Assembly (NCBI RefSeq): GCF_002287925.1
Contig: NZ_CP016769.1
Span: forward strand, 1,054,001-1,118,000
From: Candidatus Planktophila lacus
GTDB taxonomy: Bacteria; Actinomycetota; Actinomycetes; Nanopelagicales; Nanopelagicaceae
DNA: 64,000 nt
Direction of reading: 5' to 3'
How positions within the stretch are numbered: position 1 is the stretch's first letter; each line of letters begins with the position of its first letter. A program made the translations under genes and the position numbers. A model generated the notes under the pieces. It saw only the letters and a list, made by a program, of their open reading frames with translations. It ran no database searches and was not told the DNA's origin. Of the stretch, positions 17,196 through 27,414 are shown piece after piece.

Positions 17196-19864
17196 GCGGC
17201 ACCGTGGCAACGTTTGAATTTCTTACCTGAACCACACGGACATTGTGCGTTACGGGAAATTTCACCCTTTGTGGAAACACCAGATTCATCGGCTGCTGTG
17301 TATTGGAGCGCAGATAAATCAGAAGGTTTCTCAGTGATACCTGCCGCAACAACTTCGGAGCCATCGCCTTGGACAGAAACTTCAACGTTGAAGACCAAAC
17401 TTGCAAGCTCCTCTTTGATTCCATCCATCATCGCTGAGAAGAGTTCATAACCTTCGCGCTGGTATTCAACTAGAGGATCGCGTTGCGCCATCGCGCGCAG
17501 ACCAATTCCCTCTTGGAGGTAATCCATCTCGTAAAGATGTTCACGCCACTTTCGATCTAGAACTGAGAGCAATACCTTGCGCTCTAATTCACGCATCACA
17601 CCTGCACCAAGTTCGTTCTGGCGCTTTTCATAAGCCGCTGTTGCATCTTCCAGGATTTGATCAGCTAAGTAATCGACATCTAACGCTGCGCGTGAGCCAA
17701 TTTTGGCAATAAGTTCGTCGGCGGTAAAACCAATTGGATATACAAGCTTTAGCGCTTGCCATAGTCGATCAAGATCCCAATCTTCGCCGTAGCCCTCAGC
17801 GGTTTCGGCATTTACATAAGCAATTAGCGTATCTGCCAAGAAAGTTTGTACCTGCGTAGAAATATCTTCGCCTTCAAGTACTAGGCGTCGCTCACCATAA
17901 ATTACTTCACGTTGGCGATTCATTACATCGTCATATTTCAAAACGTTTTTACGGATCTCGAAGTTCTGTGCTTCAACCTGAGTTTGAGCAGAGCGAATGG
18001 CATTGCTCACCATCTTTGACTCGATTGGTTCGTTATCTGGAAGGCCTGCTGCAGATAAGAATCGCTCAACTAACGCCGAATTAAAGCGGCGCATTAACTC
18101 ATCTTGCAGTGAAAGATAGAAGCGAGATTCACCTGGATCACCTTGACGTCCAGAACGTCCGCGTAACTGGTTATCAATACGACGAGATTCATGGCGTTCG
18201 GTGCCAAGAACATAGAGGCCACCAAGGGCAACAACTGCCTCATGATCTTTGGCAACTGCGGCTTTCTGTTTAGCAATTTCTTCTGGCCATGCCGCTTCAT
18301 ATTCAACTGGGTTATCAACAGGTGAAAGTCCGCGTCGTTGAAGTTCGAAGTCAGCCATGAATTCAGGGTTTCCACCGAGCATGATGTCCGTACCGCGACC
18401 TGCCATATTGGTTGCCACTGTAACTGCGCCGCTAACTCCAGCACGAGCGATGATTGAAGCTTCGCGTTCGTGATGCTTAGCATTTAGAACTTCGTGAGGA
18501 ACTCCTGATTTCTTAAGAAGTGCTGAAAGCTCCTCAGATTTTTCAACTGAAACTGTTCCGACGAGAACAGGTTGGCCTTTACGATGACGCTCGACGATAT
18601 CTTGGGTAACCGCCGTAAATTTTCCGAGTTCAGTCTTATAGACCAGATCCGCCTGATCCATGCGCTGCATTGGGCGGTTGGTAGGAATTGGGACGACGCC
18701 AAGTTTGTAGATCTGTTGAAATTCAGAGGCTTCAGTCATCGCCGTACCGGTCATACCTGAAATGGTTTCGTATAGGCGGAAATAGTTCTGAAGTGTGATC
18801 GTAGCCAAAGTCTGGTTCTCATCTTTAATTTCGATGCGCTCTTTAGCTTCAAGCGCCTGATGTAAACCTTCGCTGTAGCGACGGCCCGACAACATACGGC
18901 CTGTGTGCTCGTCAACGATTAAGAGCTCGCCGTTCATGACAACATAATCTTTATCGCGCTTGAAAAGTTCCTTGGCGCGGACTGAGTTATTTAGATAACC
19001 AATTAACGTTGTATTTGCCGCCTCGTAGAGGTTTTCAATCTTAAGCAGTTCTTCAACCTTGGTCACGCCATCTTCAAGAATTCCGATGGTCTTTTTCTTC
19101 TCGTCTACTTCGTAGTGTGTGTTGCGCTGCAGTTTGTCGGCAATATTTGCAAACTCTACATACCATTTAGTTGCTTTATCCGCGGGTCCGCTGATGATCA
19201 AAGGCGTACGAGCTTCATCGATAAGAATTGAGTCAACTTCATCGACTACTGCAAAGAAATGATCTCGCTGAACACAATCATCGAGTGTCCATGCCATGTT
19301 ATCGCGCAGGTAATCGAAACCAAATTCATTATTTGTACCGTAGGTAATATCTGAGTTGTACGCGATGCGACGCTCAGAAGGAGTCATGCTATTTACAATT
19401 ACTCCGACGGTAAGTCCTAGGAAGCGATGGATACGACCCATCCATTCGCTATCGCGCTCAGCAAGATAATCGTTAACGGTAACAACGTGAACGCCTCGAC
19501 CGGCAAGTGCATTTAAATATGAGGGAAGGGTTGCAACGAGAGTCTTACCTTCACCTGTTCGCATTTCAGCAATATTTCCGCGATGCAGTGCGGCGCCACC
19601 CATTATCTGTACGTCATAGTGGCGCTGACCAAGTGTGCGCTTTGCCGCTTCTCTAACTACAGCGAAAGCTTCAGGAAGTAAATCATCGAGAGTTGATCCA
19701 GCGGCAAAACGAGATTTAAATTCATCGGTCTTGGCGCGAAGCGCTTCATCGGAAAGGGATGAGATCGCAGGCTCAAAGGCGTTTACTTGATCGACAACCT
19801 TGCTTAACTCGCGAAGAATCTTTCCTTCGCCAGCCCGCATGATTCGGTCAATAATCTTTGCCAT
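17192..19864 (-). CDS. secA: Preprotein translocase motor ATPase
   Basis: An 890 aa motor that drives proteins through SecYEG. Seen in order: helicase motif [19 protein letters not shown]-like [15 protein letters not shown], the preprotein cross-linking region, [28 protein letters not shown], the helical scaffold/wing ending in FNVEVSV, and the C-terminal zinc finger [14 protein letters not shown] that binds SecB-like partners and lipid. The start at 19864 has AAAGGG 7 nt upstream. It is the housekeeping SecA1; it follows comF as in mycobacteria but without hpf between. Confidence 0.98.
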   Translation of the reverse strand: MAKIIDRIMRAGEGKILRELSKVVDQVNAFEPAISSLSDEALRAKTDEFKSRFAAGSTLDDLLPEAFAVVREAAKRTLGQRHYDVQIMGGAALHRGNIAEMRTGEGKTLVATLPSYLNALAGRGVHVVTVNDYLAERDSEWMGRIHRFLGLTVGVIVNSMTPSERRIAYNSDITYGTNNEFGFDYLRDNMAWTLDDCVQRDHFFAVVDEVDSILIDEARTPLIISGPADKATKWYVEFANIADKLQRNTHYEVDEKKKTIGILEDGVTKVEELLKIENLYEAANTTLIGYLNNSVRAKELFKRDKDYVVMNGELLIVDEHTGRMLSGRRYSEGLHQALEAKERIEIKDENQTLATITLQNYFRLYETISGMTGTAMTEASEFQQIYKLGVVPIPTNRPMQRMDQADLVYKTELGKFTAVTQDIVERHRKGQPVLVGTVSVEKSEELSALLKKSGVPHEVLNAKHHEREASIIARAGVSGAVTVATNMAGRGTDIMLGGNPEFMADFELQRRGLSPVDNPVEYEAAWPEEIAKQKAAVAKDHEAVVALGGLYVLGTERHESRRIDNQLRGRSGRQGDPGESRFYLSLQDELMRRFNSALVERFLSAAGLPDNEPIESKMVSNAIRSAQTQVEAQNFEIRKNVLKYDDVMNRQREVIYGERRLVLEGEDISTQVQTFLADTLIAYVNAETAEGYGEDWDLDRLWQALKLVYPIGFTADELIAKIGSRAALDVDYLADQILEDATAAYEKRQNELGAGVMRELERKVLLSVLDRKWREHLYEMDYLQEGIGLRAMAQRDPLVEYQREGYELFSAMMDGIKEELASLVFNVEVSVQGDGSEVVAAGITEKPSDLSALQYTAADESGVSTKGEISRNAQCPCGSGKKFKRCHGAA

Positions 19865-19927
19865 TTACGACCCTTTCCAAACCAATTCCTACCCATTTGG
19901 TATCCAGTTGCTACAAATCTAGACCCC

Positions 19928-20587
19928 TTATCGTAGGGGTTTAGCCGTACAACTTGTTACCGCGCCAAGCACGGTAAAACCTGCAGTACGCAAGGCCCGG
20001 ATCGCCTCGGCCAGGGTGGCCCCAGTGGTGATCAGATCATCAATAACAATAATCTTAGGTCCAGTATTCCCTGCGCAAAATTCAGTGGTGAAATCAGGTG
20101 ATATTGAAAGCGCCCCAGAAATATTCTCTGATCTATCCATGAGATTTAACTGAGATTGATCTCTTACTTTACGAATATGTGTCAATGGCGATTGGTGAGG
20201 TAGCCCTACTTCAATTGCTACCTGCGTTGTAATCTCTTGCAAGAAATTTCTGCCTCGTTTTCGATTAGCCGATTTTCTCGAAGGTATAGGTACAAGAGTT
20301 GCGGGGCCGTGACGGCTGACAAATAGTTTAAGTGAGTGAACTATTCCATTAACAATTAGTTGATCTGCTGCCTTAATTTGCGACTCCTTTGCGCTTAACA
20401 AGACGCGTGAAGCGATCGGAGAATATTGGATAGCAGAAAATACTGGGAAGCTTTCGCCACGACAATTTATCACTCGTTGATAAAAATGCGGATGCCACTG
20501 TTTGCGACATTCAGAGCAGATCGAAATTCCTAGCCTGGAACAACCGATGCAACGGGAAGGAAAAATAATTTCGGTGAGGTTAAACAC
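19928..20587 (-). CDS. comF: ComF-family phosphoribosyltransferase-like protein
   Basis: About 219 aa. A four-cysteine zinc knuckle (CIGC...CSEC) is followed by a PRPP-binding type I phosphoribosyltransferase domain with IIVIDDLITTGATLAEA. In competent bacteria ComF helps process incoming single-stranded DNA; in Actinobacteria its role is unclear. I chose the GTG at 20587 (FNLTEIIFPSRCIGC) because the longer TTG start at 20695 would overlap mtrB by 68 bases and add a tail not seen in the family. It follows mtrB by 40 nt. Confidence 0.85.
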   Translation of the reverse strand: MFNLTEIIFPSRCIGCSRLGISICSECRKQWHPHFYQRVINCRGESFPVFSAIQYSPIASRVLLSAKESQIKAADQLIVNGIVHSLKLFVSRHGPATLVPIPSRKSANRKRGRNFLQEITTQVAIEVGLPHQSPLTHIRKVRDQSQLNLMDRSENISGALSISPDFTTEFCAGNTGPKIIVIDDLITTGATLAEAIRALRTAGFTVLGAVTSCTAKPLR

Positions 20588-20627
20588 CGCCGGAGTATTG
20601 CTTAGAAAATATCCACCCGAATTGAAA

Positions 20628-22202
20628 TTAAATTGGCTGAGGATAATCTTTCGGTTGTGGACGTATTGGTCTACCGGAAATCTGAGATCCGGCAATTAGC
20701 GGAAGTGTAAGAACGAAGTGCGCCCCATGACCGAGCGCTCCCCAGGCATCGAGTTCGCCGTTGTGTAACCGTGCATCTTCAAGTGCAATTGAAAGACCTA
20801 GCCCTGTACCTCCGCGTACGCGCGCTCGAGATGGATCAGCACGCCAGAAGCGATCGAAGACTCGCGAGAGCGATGCAGGGTCCATTCCGGGGCCAAAATC
20901 TCTTACTCCAACTCCAACTTCGCTGTCGGTTGCAACAACTGAAACGTGAATTGGTTTCTCATCTGAGTGATCAAGAGCATTAGACAGTAAGTTGCGCATT
21001 ATTCGCTCAACGCGTCGAATATCGGCCTTCACCATTACCTGCTCGGTTTCGTGGTCAATTTCCACAGAAATAGTGTGGTCGTGGGCGTTAGCTCGAACAT
21101 CTTCAATACATCTTTCGATCAGCCTTACCAAGTCGAAATCAACTGGTTCAAGAACCGCTACTTCTGCATCAAATCGGCTTACTTCTAATAAGTCTTCAAG
21201 TAATTTCTCAAAGCGATCAAGTTGGGCAACCAAAAGTTCAGAGCTCCGCGCAATATTTGGATCAAAACTTGCTTTCGCACTGTAGATAACTTCTGATGCC
21301 ATGCGAAGGGTGGTTAGCGGGGTACGAAGTTCATGCGAAACATCTGAAACAAATCTCTGCTGTACGCGAGATAAGTTTTCCAAACGTGTGATCTGTGATT
21401 CCAGTGAAAGAGCCATCTCATTAAATGCTGTGCCTAGTGTGGCAATTTCATCTGAGCTTTCCACCTTCATGCGCTGTGAAAAATCGCCTTCCGTAAACTG
21501 TTGGGCAATGCGGGCAGCTTCTCTAACCGGCCGAACAACTTGCCTTACTACCAACCAAGTGATTAAGCCGATCAGGAATAGCAGTGCCAGGCCGGTGAAC
21601 AGCAGGGAACTTTTGATTAGCGAAAGAGTTGTATTTTGATTGGTTAGTGAGTAAACCAAGTACATCTCGTAGTTACCGGAGTCAGGAATCGCAATTCGAC
21701 GACCTGCGATTAAGACATTCGCATCTGCACGGTTTTTATATTTTACTGTTGCGTACTTGTATTCGACTATGTCACTGGCACGAACGCGTTGTCTGAGCTC
21801 GGTGGGAAACGATGAGATATCTAAATCATCTGTTGCAGTGCTGTAATCGGGCGCTATTTCATTACCTAATGGGTCTGCGCTCTGACCGAAGCGACTGAGA
21901 AAGATTGATTTTCGATCTTGGTTAAGGCTTACTTCGGTCGAAGAAATAATTATCTCTTGAACTGTCTCGGTGATGATCTTGGTATTTGCGCCCTTTACCA
22001 AGAGAAATTCATATTGCGCATTGAAGAAGGATGAGCGAGCTTCGGCAAGTGAGGTCTCTAAATTAACCTGCTTAACGCCATCAGATAGCTGAGAATAAAG
22101 GGCTGAACCGGTAAGCCACACGACACCGAGCGATAGAAGAACCGTCGAGAAAATTACCTTAGAGGCAAGGGAATTTCGAAAGGCAAATAAATTTCGGTTC
22201 AT
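20628..22202 (-). CDS. mtrB: Sensor histidine kinase MtrB
   Basis: About 524 aa from the ATG at 22202, one base after the mtrA stop (TAGTATG); a 12-codon longer start would overlap mtrA by 35 bases. TM1 (VIFSTVLLSLGVVWLTGSALY), a ~150 residue extracellular part, TM2 (SLLFTGLALLFLIGLITWLVV), a HAMP domain (RQVVRPVREAARIAQQF), HisKA with DVSHELRTPLTTLRM and HATPase (NLLSNALDHS, DFGPGMD, GTGLGLSI). MtrAB couples cell-wall growth and division. The accessory lipoprotein gene lpqB, normally next, is absent; comF follows. Confidence 0.94.
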   Translation of the reverse strand: MNRNLFAFRNSLASKVIFSTVLLSLGVVWLTGSALYSQLSDGVKQVNLETSLAEARSSFFNAQYEFLLVKGANTKIITETVQEIIISSTEVSLNQDRKSIFLSRFGQSADPLGNEIAPDYSTATDDLDISSFPTELRQRVRASDIVEYKYATVKYKNRADANVLIAGRRIAIPDSGNYEMYLVYSLTNQNTTLSLIKSSLLFTGLALLFLIGLITWLVVRQVVRPVREAARIAQQFTEGDFSQRMKVESSDEIATLGTAFNEMALSLESQITRLENLSRVQQRFVSDVSHELRTPLTTLRMASEVIYSAKASFDPNIARSSELLVAQLDRFEKLLEDLLEVSRFDAEVAVLEPVDFDLVRLIERCIEDVRANAHDHTISVEIDHETEQVMVKADIRRVERIMRNLLSNALDHSDEKPIHVSVVATDSEVGVGVRDFGPGMDPASLSRVFDRFWRADPSRARVRGGTGLGLSIALEDARLHNGELDAWGALGHGAHFVLTLPLIAGSQISGRPIRPQPKDYPQPI

Positions 22203-22203
22203 A

Positions 22204-22889
22204 CTAGGAACCGCCCAAGACTCCTGCTTTATATCCAACTCCGCGCACAGTCATGATGATGTGTGGGTGCTCTGGATCATGCTCAACCTTGGAACGCAGG
22301 CGCTGCACGTGGACATTTACAAGACGAGTATCCGTTGAGTGGCGATAGCCCCAAACCTCACCCAACAGCGCATCGCGTGTAAAGACGCGACCCGGCTCTT
22401 TAGCTAAGGCAACTAATAGATCGAATTCCAAACGAGTTAGCGCAATCTTTTTTCCGGCTCTGCTTACTTCATGGGCTGTAACATCAATTGAAAGATCACC
22501 GATTACGAGTAGCCCAGAGATGTCTGCATTTGTGCGACGCAAGCGCGTGCGAATACGAGCGATTAATTCGGAAGGGTGGCGAAATGGCTTAACCATGTAA
22601 TCATCTGCACCGGCTTCAAGCCCGCGCACAACATCATGAGAGTCACCTTTTGCACTCAACATCACAATCGGCACCATAGATTCGGCGCGGATCAACTTAC
22701 AAACTTCTATTCCATCTAAACCGGGAAGCATTACATCTAGCAGTACGAGATCTGGAGGATTATTTCTAAATACCTCCAGAACCTCGTCACCACGACTTAC
22801 GAGATCGACATCGATGCCGGCACCGGTTAATACGATGCCGAGCATCTCTGCCAGGTCTTGGTCGTCATCGACGACCATAACCAAAGTCA

Positions 22890-22890
<1 letters not shown>
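22204..22890 (-). CDS. mtrA: Response regulator MtrA
   Basis: A 228 aa OmpR-family regulator. Receiver acidic pocket DDD at 8-10, phospho-acceptor Asp52 (LLDVMLPGLDG), switch lysine in YMVKPFRHP, and a winged helix ending in RGVGYKAG. Near-identity to mycobacterial MtrA is evident over PDLVLLDVMLPGMNG-type blocks. It controls cell-wall hydrolase and division genes. Its ATG overlaps the ahcY stop (TAATG), linking it to S-adenosylhomocysteine turnover as in mycobacteria (sahH-tmk-mtrA), but tmk is missing. Confidence 0.97.
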
Positions 22891-24236
<1,346 letters not shown>

Positions 24237-24264
24237 CTAGTCGGCTATAGGCATAGCGTACTAG
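24237..24264 (-). promoter_or_regulatory. Two-tier inverted repeat between manB and ahcY
   Basis: CTAGT / GCTAT-AGGC-ATAGC / ACTAG: perfect inner and outer 5-bp arms separated by a 2x2 internal loop, placed immediately after the manB stop. In the complement strand no T-tract follows, so it is not a typical intrinsic terminator; it may be a protein operator or leader structure of ahcY. Confidence 0.4.
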
Positions 24265-25638
24265 TTAAGGGATTAATACGAGGATGTCTAGGTCGCCACG
24301 GATCATGTTAAGTACATCATCTCGAACCTTTTTCATACGGGCTTCCGTGGAAGCCTCAACGTTGAGTCGAAGGAGGGGCTCAGTATTTGACGCACGTAGG
24401 TTAAACCACCAGGTATCGCCACTTATCGTCAGCCCATCAAGGTGATCGGTTGCTACGCCATCTTTCTTGCCATAAATTTCTTCAACGTGCTTCATTGCAG
24501 CGTTTGCATCTGCGACTTCAGAATTGATTTCGCCACTAGAGATATATCTTGAATAAGGTTTAAGAAGAGTCGAAAGTGAACCCTTTGCTTCGCCGAGAGC
24601 TGCAATGGCGTGGAGTGCTGCCAACATTCCAGAATCTGCTCTCCAAAAATCTTTGAAGTAGAAATGTCCAGAATGCTCTCCGCCAAAAACTGCTCCGGTA
24701 TCTGCCATTAATTGCTTTATATAAGAATGGCCAACGCGCGAACGAACAGCCTTCCCGCCTTTTTCTTCAACAATTTCAACGACTGCTCGGGAAGAAATTA
24801 AATTGTAAATAATATTTGATCCTGGATATTTCTTTAATTCACGATCTGCAATTAAAGCCGTGAGAGTAGAAGGATTTACCAAATCTCCGTTTTCATCCAC
24901 CAAAAAGCATCGGTCAGCATCTCCATCAAATGCTAATCCGATATCTGCCTTATGTTTTTTAACCGCCTTCTGCAAATCTTTCAAATTCTTGGGATCTATT
25001 GGATTGGCTTCATGGTTTGGGAATGTGCCATCTAACTCAAAATACATCGGAATTACTTCGCAGTTAAGCCGATCAAAGACCGCTGGAGCGGTGTGTCCAG
25101 CCATTCCGTTCCCAGCATCAATGACCACCTTTAGCGGGCGGATCTCTGATAGATCAACTAACGAAAGTAGATGATCTACATAAGAAGACAATAAATCCTG
25201 CTCTGACTCTTTACCCACGCTTCTAAAATCAATAGGAGATCCTTCATTTACAAATCGTTCAATTGTTAAAAGCCCTGACTCTTTTCCAATTGGACGAGCC
25301 CCGCTTAAGCAGAGTTTGATCCCGTTATATTCGGCTGGATTATGGCTAGCGGTAAACATTGCACCCGGAAAGTTAAGTTTGCCTGCCGCGAAATAGAGCA
25401 TGTCAGTCGATGCTAAACCAATACGTATTACATCTAAACCTTGCGAGGTTACCCCTGCTGAAAAAGCATCGGCAAATACAGGTGACGAGGGGCGCATATC
25501 TTCGCCAATTACGACTGTTCCAGGTTCACGTTCTTGTTGCAGGAATCTGGCAAAGGCAACTCCAGTTGCAAATGTGAAGTCAGCGGTAATTTCTACATCA
25601 ACTAATCCGCGAATGTCATAGGCTTTAAATATTGGAAT
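24265..25638 (-). CDS. manB: Phosphomannomutase, apparent ATT start codon
   Basis: Converts mannose-6-phosphate to mannose-1-phosphate for GDP-mannose, glycolipids and polysaccharides. The protein is 457 aa if it begins at ATT (25636-25638): IPIFKAYDIRGLVD..., including the family's N-terminal KAYDIRG block. Later motifs: catalytic serine loop FTASHNPAEYNG, metal-binding DGDADRC, sugar loop GGEHSGHFYF, phosphate loop RASNTEPLLRLNVE. The reading frame is open back to a TAA at 25657-25659 with no ATG, GTG or TTG before the ATG at 25497, which would delete KAYDIRG. AAGGA lies 7 nt before the ATT. Likely an ATT start; an assembly error is the alternative. It follows DUF3499 as in mycobacteria (Rv3257c/Rv3258c). 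Confidence 0.85.
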   Translation of the reverse strand: MPIFKAYDIRGLVDVEITADFTFATGVAFARFLQQEREPGTVVIGEDMRPSSPVFADAFSAGVTSQGLDVIRIGLASTDMLYFAAGKLNFPGAMFTASHNPAEYNGIKLCLSGARPIGKESGLLTIERFVNEGSPIDFRSVGKESEQDLLSSYVDHLLSLVDLSEIRPLKVVIDAGNGMAGHTAPAVFDRLNCEVIPMYFELDGTFPNHEANPIDPKNLKDLQKAVKKHKADIGLAFDGDADRCFLVDENGDLVNPSTLTALIADRELKKYPGSNIIYNLISSRAVVEIVEEKGGKAVRSRVGHSYIKQLMADTGAVFGGEHSGHFYFKDFWRADSGMLAALHAIAALGEAKGSLSTLLKPYSRYISSGEINSEVADANAAMKHVEEIYGKKDGVATDHLDGLTISGDTWWFNLRASNTEPLLRLNVEASTEARMKKVRDDVLNMIRGDLDILVLIP

Positions 25639-25680
25639 TTTCTCTTCCTTCGTTAATTAATCTCGAGGAGTATCAATAAT

Positions 25681-26058
25681 CTAGGACGGGACTGCGCGTA
25701 AGTGACCGCGCCGACCAAGTGATGCGCTATCGGTTGTAGATGTAGTGAGGCTGTGATCTTGCATTGACTCATGGTTTGCAGCAACTTCACGAACCGCATC
25801 TGCAATTGCCATCAAATCATCTTCAGATGGACCAAGGCCTGCCTGCGAAGACTCTTCCTTAATTACAGTCCAACCATTTGGAACAGTTAAGCGTTTTCCG
25901 TGAGCTTCACAGAGATCATAAGAATGTGGTTCTGAATAAGTAGCCAGTGGGCCAAGCACTGCCGTTGAGTCCGCGTAAATATAGGTAAGCGTCATCGAAG
26001 CCAAGCTTCGGCAACTTACCCGCGAACAACTGCGCCCTGTGCGCGCCAACTTACTCAT
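25681..26058 (-). CDS. DUF3499 family protein
   Basis: A 125 aa actinobacterial protein (Rv3258c family). The conserved core is CSRVSCRSLASMTLTYIYADSTAVLGPLATYSEPHSYDLCEAHGKRLTVPNGW; the four Cys/His positions suggest a small zinc-binding fold. Function is not established; conserved placement beside phosphomannomutase suggests a link to mannose or envelope metabolism. It begins without a Shine-Dalgarno, but TAGCCT lies 7 nt before the ATG. Confidence 0.9.
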   Translation of the reverse strand: MSKLARTGRSCSRVSCRSLASMTLTYIYADSTAVLGPLATYSEPHSYDLCEAHGKRLTVPNGWTVIKEESSQAGLGPSEDDLMAIADAVREVAANHESMQDHSLTTSTTDSASLGRRGHLRAVPS

Positions 26059-26065
26059 GACGCTA

Positions 26066-26071
26066 AGGCTA
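26066..26071 (-). promoter_or_regulatory. Putative leaderless -10 of DUF3499-manB
   Basis: TAGCCT, 7 nt upstream of the ATG at 26058, in the 42-base gap after the DUF5719 gene. It would drive DUF3499 and, 42 nt further on, manB. Confidence 0.5.
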
Positions 26072-26100
26072 GTGGTTGAGTAGCAAAAAAACTGGGATTG

Positions 26101-27414
26101 TCAGGGAGTTAGGACGCGAATATTCGACATTGGAACTGACGATTTAGTCAGAACGCTTCCTGCTGTAAGTGGGAAATATCCATAGCCGCTCTTGGTTGCA
26201 ACCAGCCCTGCGCCATAAATTCCTTTTCCTGCGCCGGTAATAGATATCGAGCGAACCCCATCTGGAATCTTTACCGCGGCGATATCTTCCCCGTTAATGC
26301 GAACGGTTTTACGTTTGCCATTATTGAAGAGAAGTACAAGCTCGGCTTTAACTTTCGCTCCGATAAAGATTAATTGAGGGGCAAGACCTGCGACCGAAAA
26401 GTTTGATTGGGTCAATTCTGCGGCTGCTGTACTCCAGATAAAGTCTGATTTACCCTCAGAGATTGTCTGTGAAAAAACTGAAGCAACAATCGGCTCATCG
26501 GAAGAAATTTTGATTCCGAATTTGCTCGCTGGTAAATTCGGATTCAAATCTAAAGTCGCAACCGATCCGCTCTTGATAACTTTGCCTTCTAGCCCAGCAG
26601 GAATAAATGATCCATCGGTCGAGTAGACAGAAACGGTGATGCGAGCATCTATTTCACCAGGTGCCAGGATCCGTAAGGTGTGAGGCAATTCAACTGATTT
26701 TGATCCGACTTTACGTACCGTATGTGGAATCGCGGGGATAAAGACCTCTTTACTTGCCTTTGGCGCGAAATTAACAATATCGCCACCAAGAGCGCGTAAC
26801 CCCCGACCGCGCTCGTCGATCATATAACTCGTAACTCGACCTGCTCGTGTGATCGTCTTGATAACTAGCGATTGAGAACCGGGAGATAGTGAATCAACTC
26901 CAATTTCAAGATATGAGTTTGCCTTAATGGTGATTGCCTTGGTTGGTTGCGCTCCAATTTCATTCCAAACTTCAATATCTACGATTGCAGCACTTAATCC
27001 ACTGTTTACCAGGATCAACTTGCCTTTACTTGTTACATCAGCGGCCCCGCCAACAAACCATTGCTCAGTCTGCAATGAAGAACAAATAGTGGAGCCGGCC
27101 CAAACGCCTTTTCTAATCTGCCACACAACCGGCGTTGCACCCTGTGACTCTAAAATTATTGGCGCTTTCTTCTGCATGTAGCGCAGAGTTTGCGCAGGAA
27201 TGAAGGAGAGGGATTTAGTTCCAGTTGATCGAATCTGACTCTTTGAGGAAGGCAGAGAAATCGCACTGGTTAAACCGTTGGGCGTTGAAGGACAGACAAC
27301 GGCAGGGTAATTTGAAGAGAATTTTCCATTAGATACTGCGACATCCGCCGCATTAGAAAGGGCTAAAACTAAAGCTAGGCCAGATGCCAGAGCCAATGGA
27401 CGCCTGATCTTCAT
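26101..27414 (-). CDS. DUF5719 family exported protein
   Basis: A 437 aa protein with an N-terminal signal/TM segment (RRPLALASGLALVLALSNAADVAVS), a beta-rich extracytoplasmic body (VCPSTP..., QWFVGGAADVTSKGKLILVNSG, EVFIPAIPHTV) and no enzymatic motif. The family is encoded beside a large membrane glycosyltransferase in many Actinobacteria, and here the two overlap by 4 bases (ATGA), so they are translated together. Probably an envelope-associated partner of that glycosyltransferase; function not shown. Confidence 0.8.
   Translation of the reverse strand: MKIRRPLALASGLALVLALSNAADVAVSNGKFSSNYPAVVCPSTPNGLTSAISLPSSKSQIRSTGTKSLSFIPAQTLRYMQKKAPIILESQGATPVVWQIRKGVWAGSTICSSLQTEQWFVGGAADVTSKGKLILVNSGLSAAIVDIEVWNEIGAQPTKAITIKANSYLEIGVDSLSPGSQSLVIKTITRAGRVTSYMIDERGRGLRALGGDIVNFAPKASKEVFIPAIPHTVRKVGSKSVELPHTLRILAPGEIDARITVSVYSTDGSFIPAGLEGKVIKSGSVATLDLNPNLPASKFGIKISSDEPIVASVFSQTISEGKSDFIWSTAAAELTQSNFSVAGLAPQLIFIGAKVKAELVLLFNNGKRKTVRINGEDIAAVKIPDGVRSISITGAGKGIYGAGLVATKSGYGYFPLTAGSVLTKSSVPMSNIRVLTP

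Noticed and set aside
20588-20695. Longer comF start (TTG at 20695)
   Set aside because: Would overlap mtrB by 68 bases and add a poorly hydrophobic, non-family N-terminus; the GTG at 20587 fits the zinc-knuckle start better.
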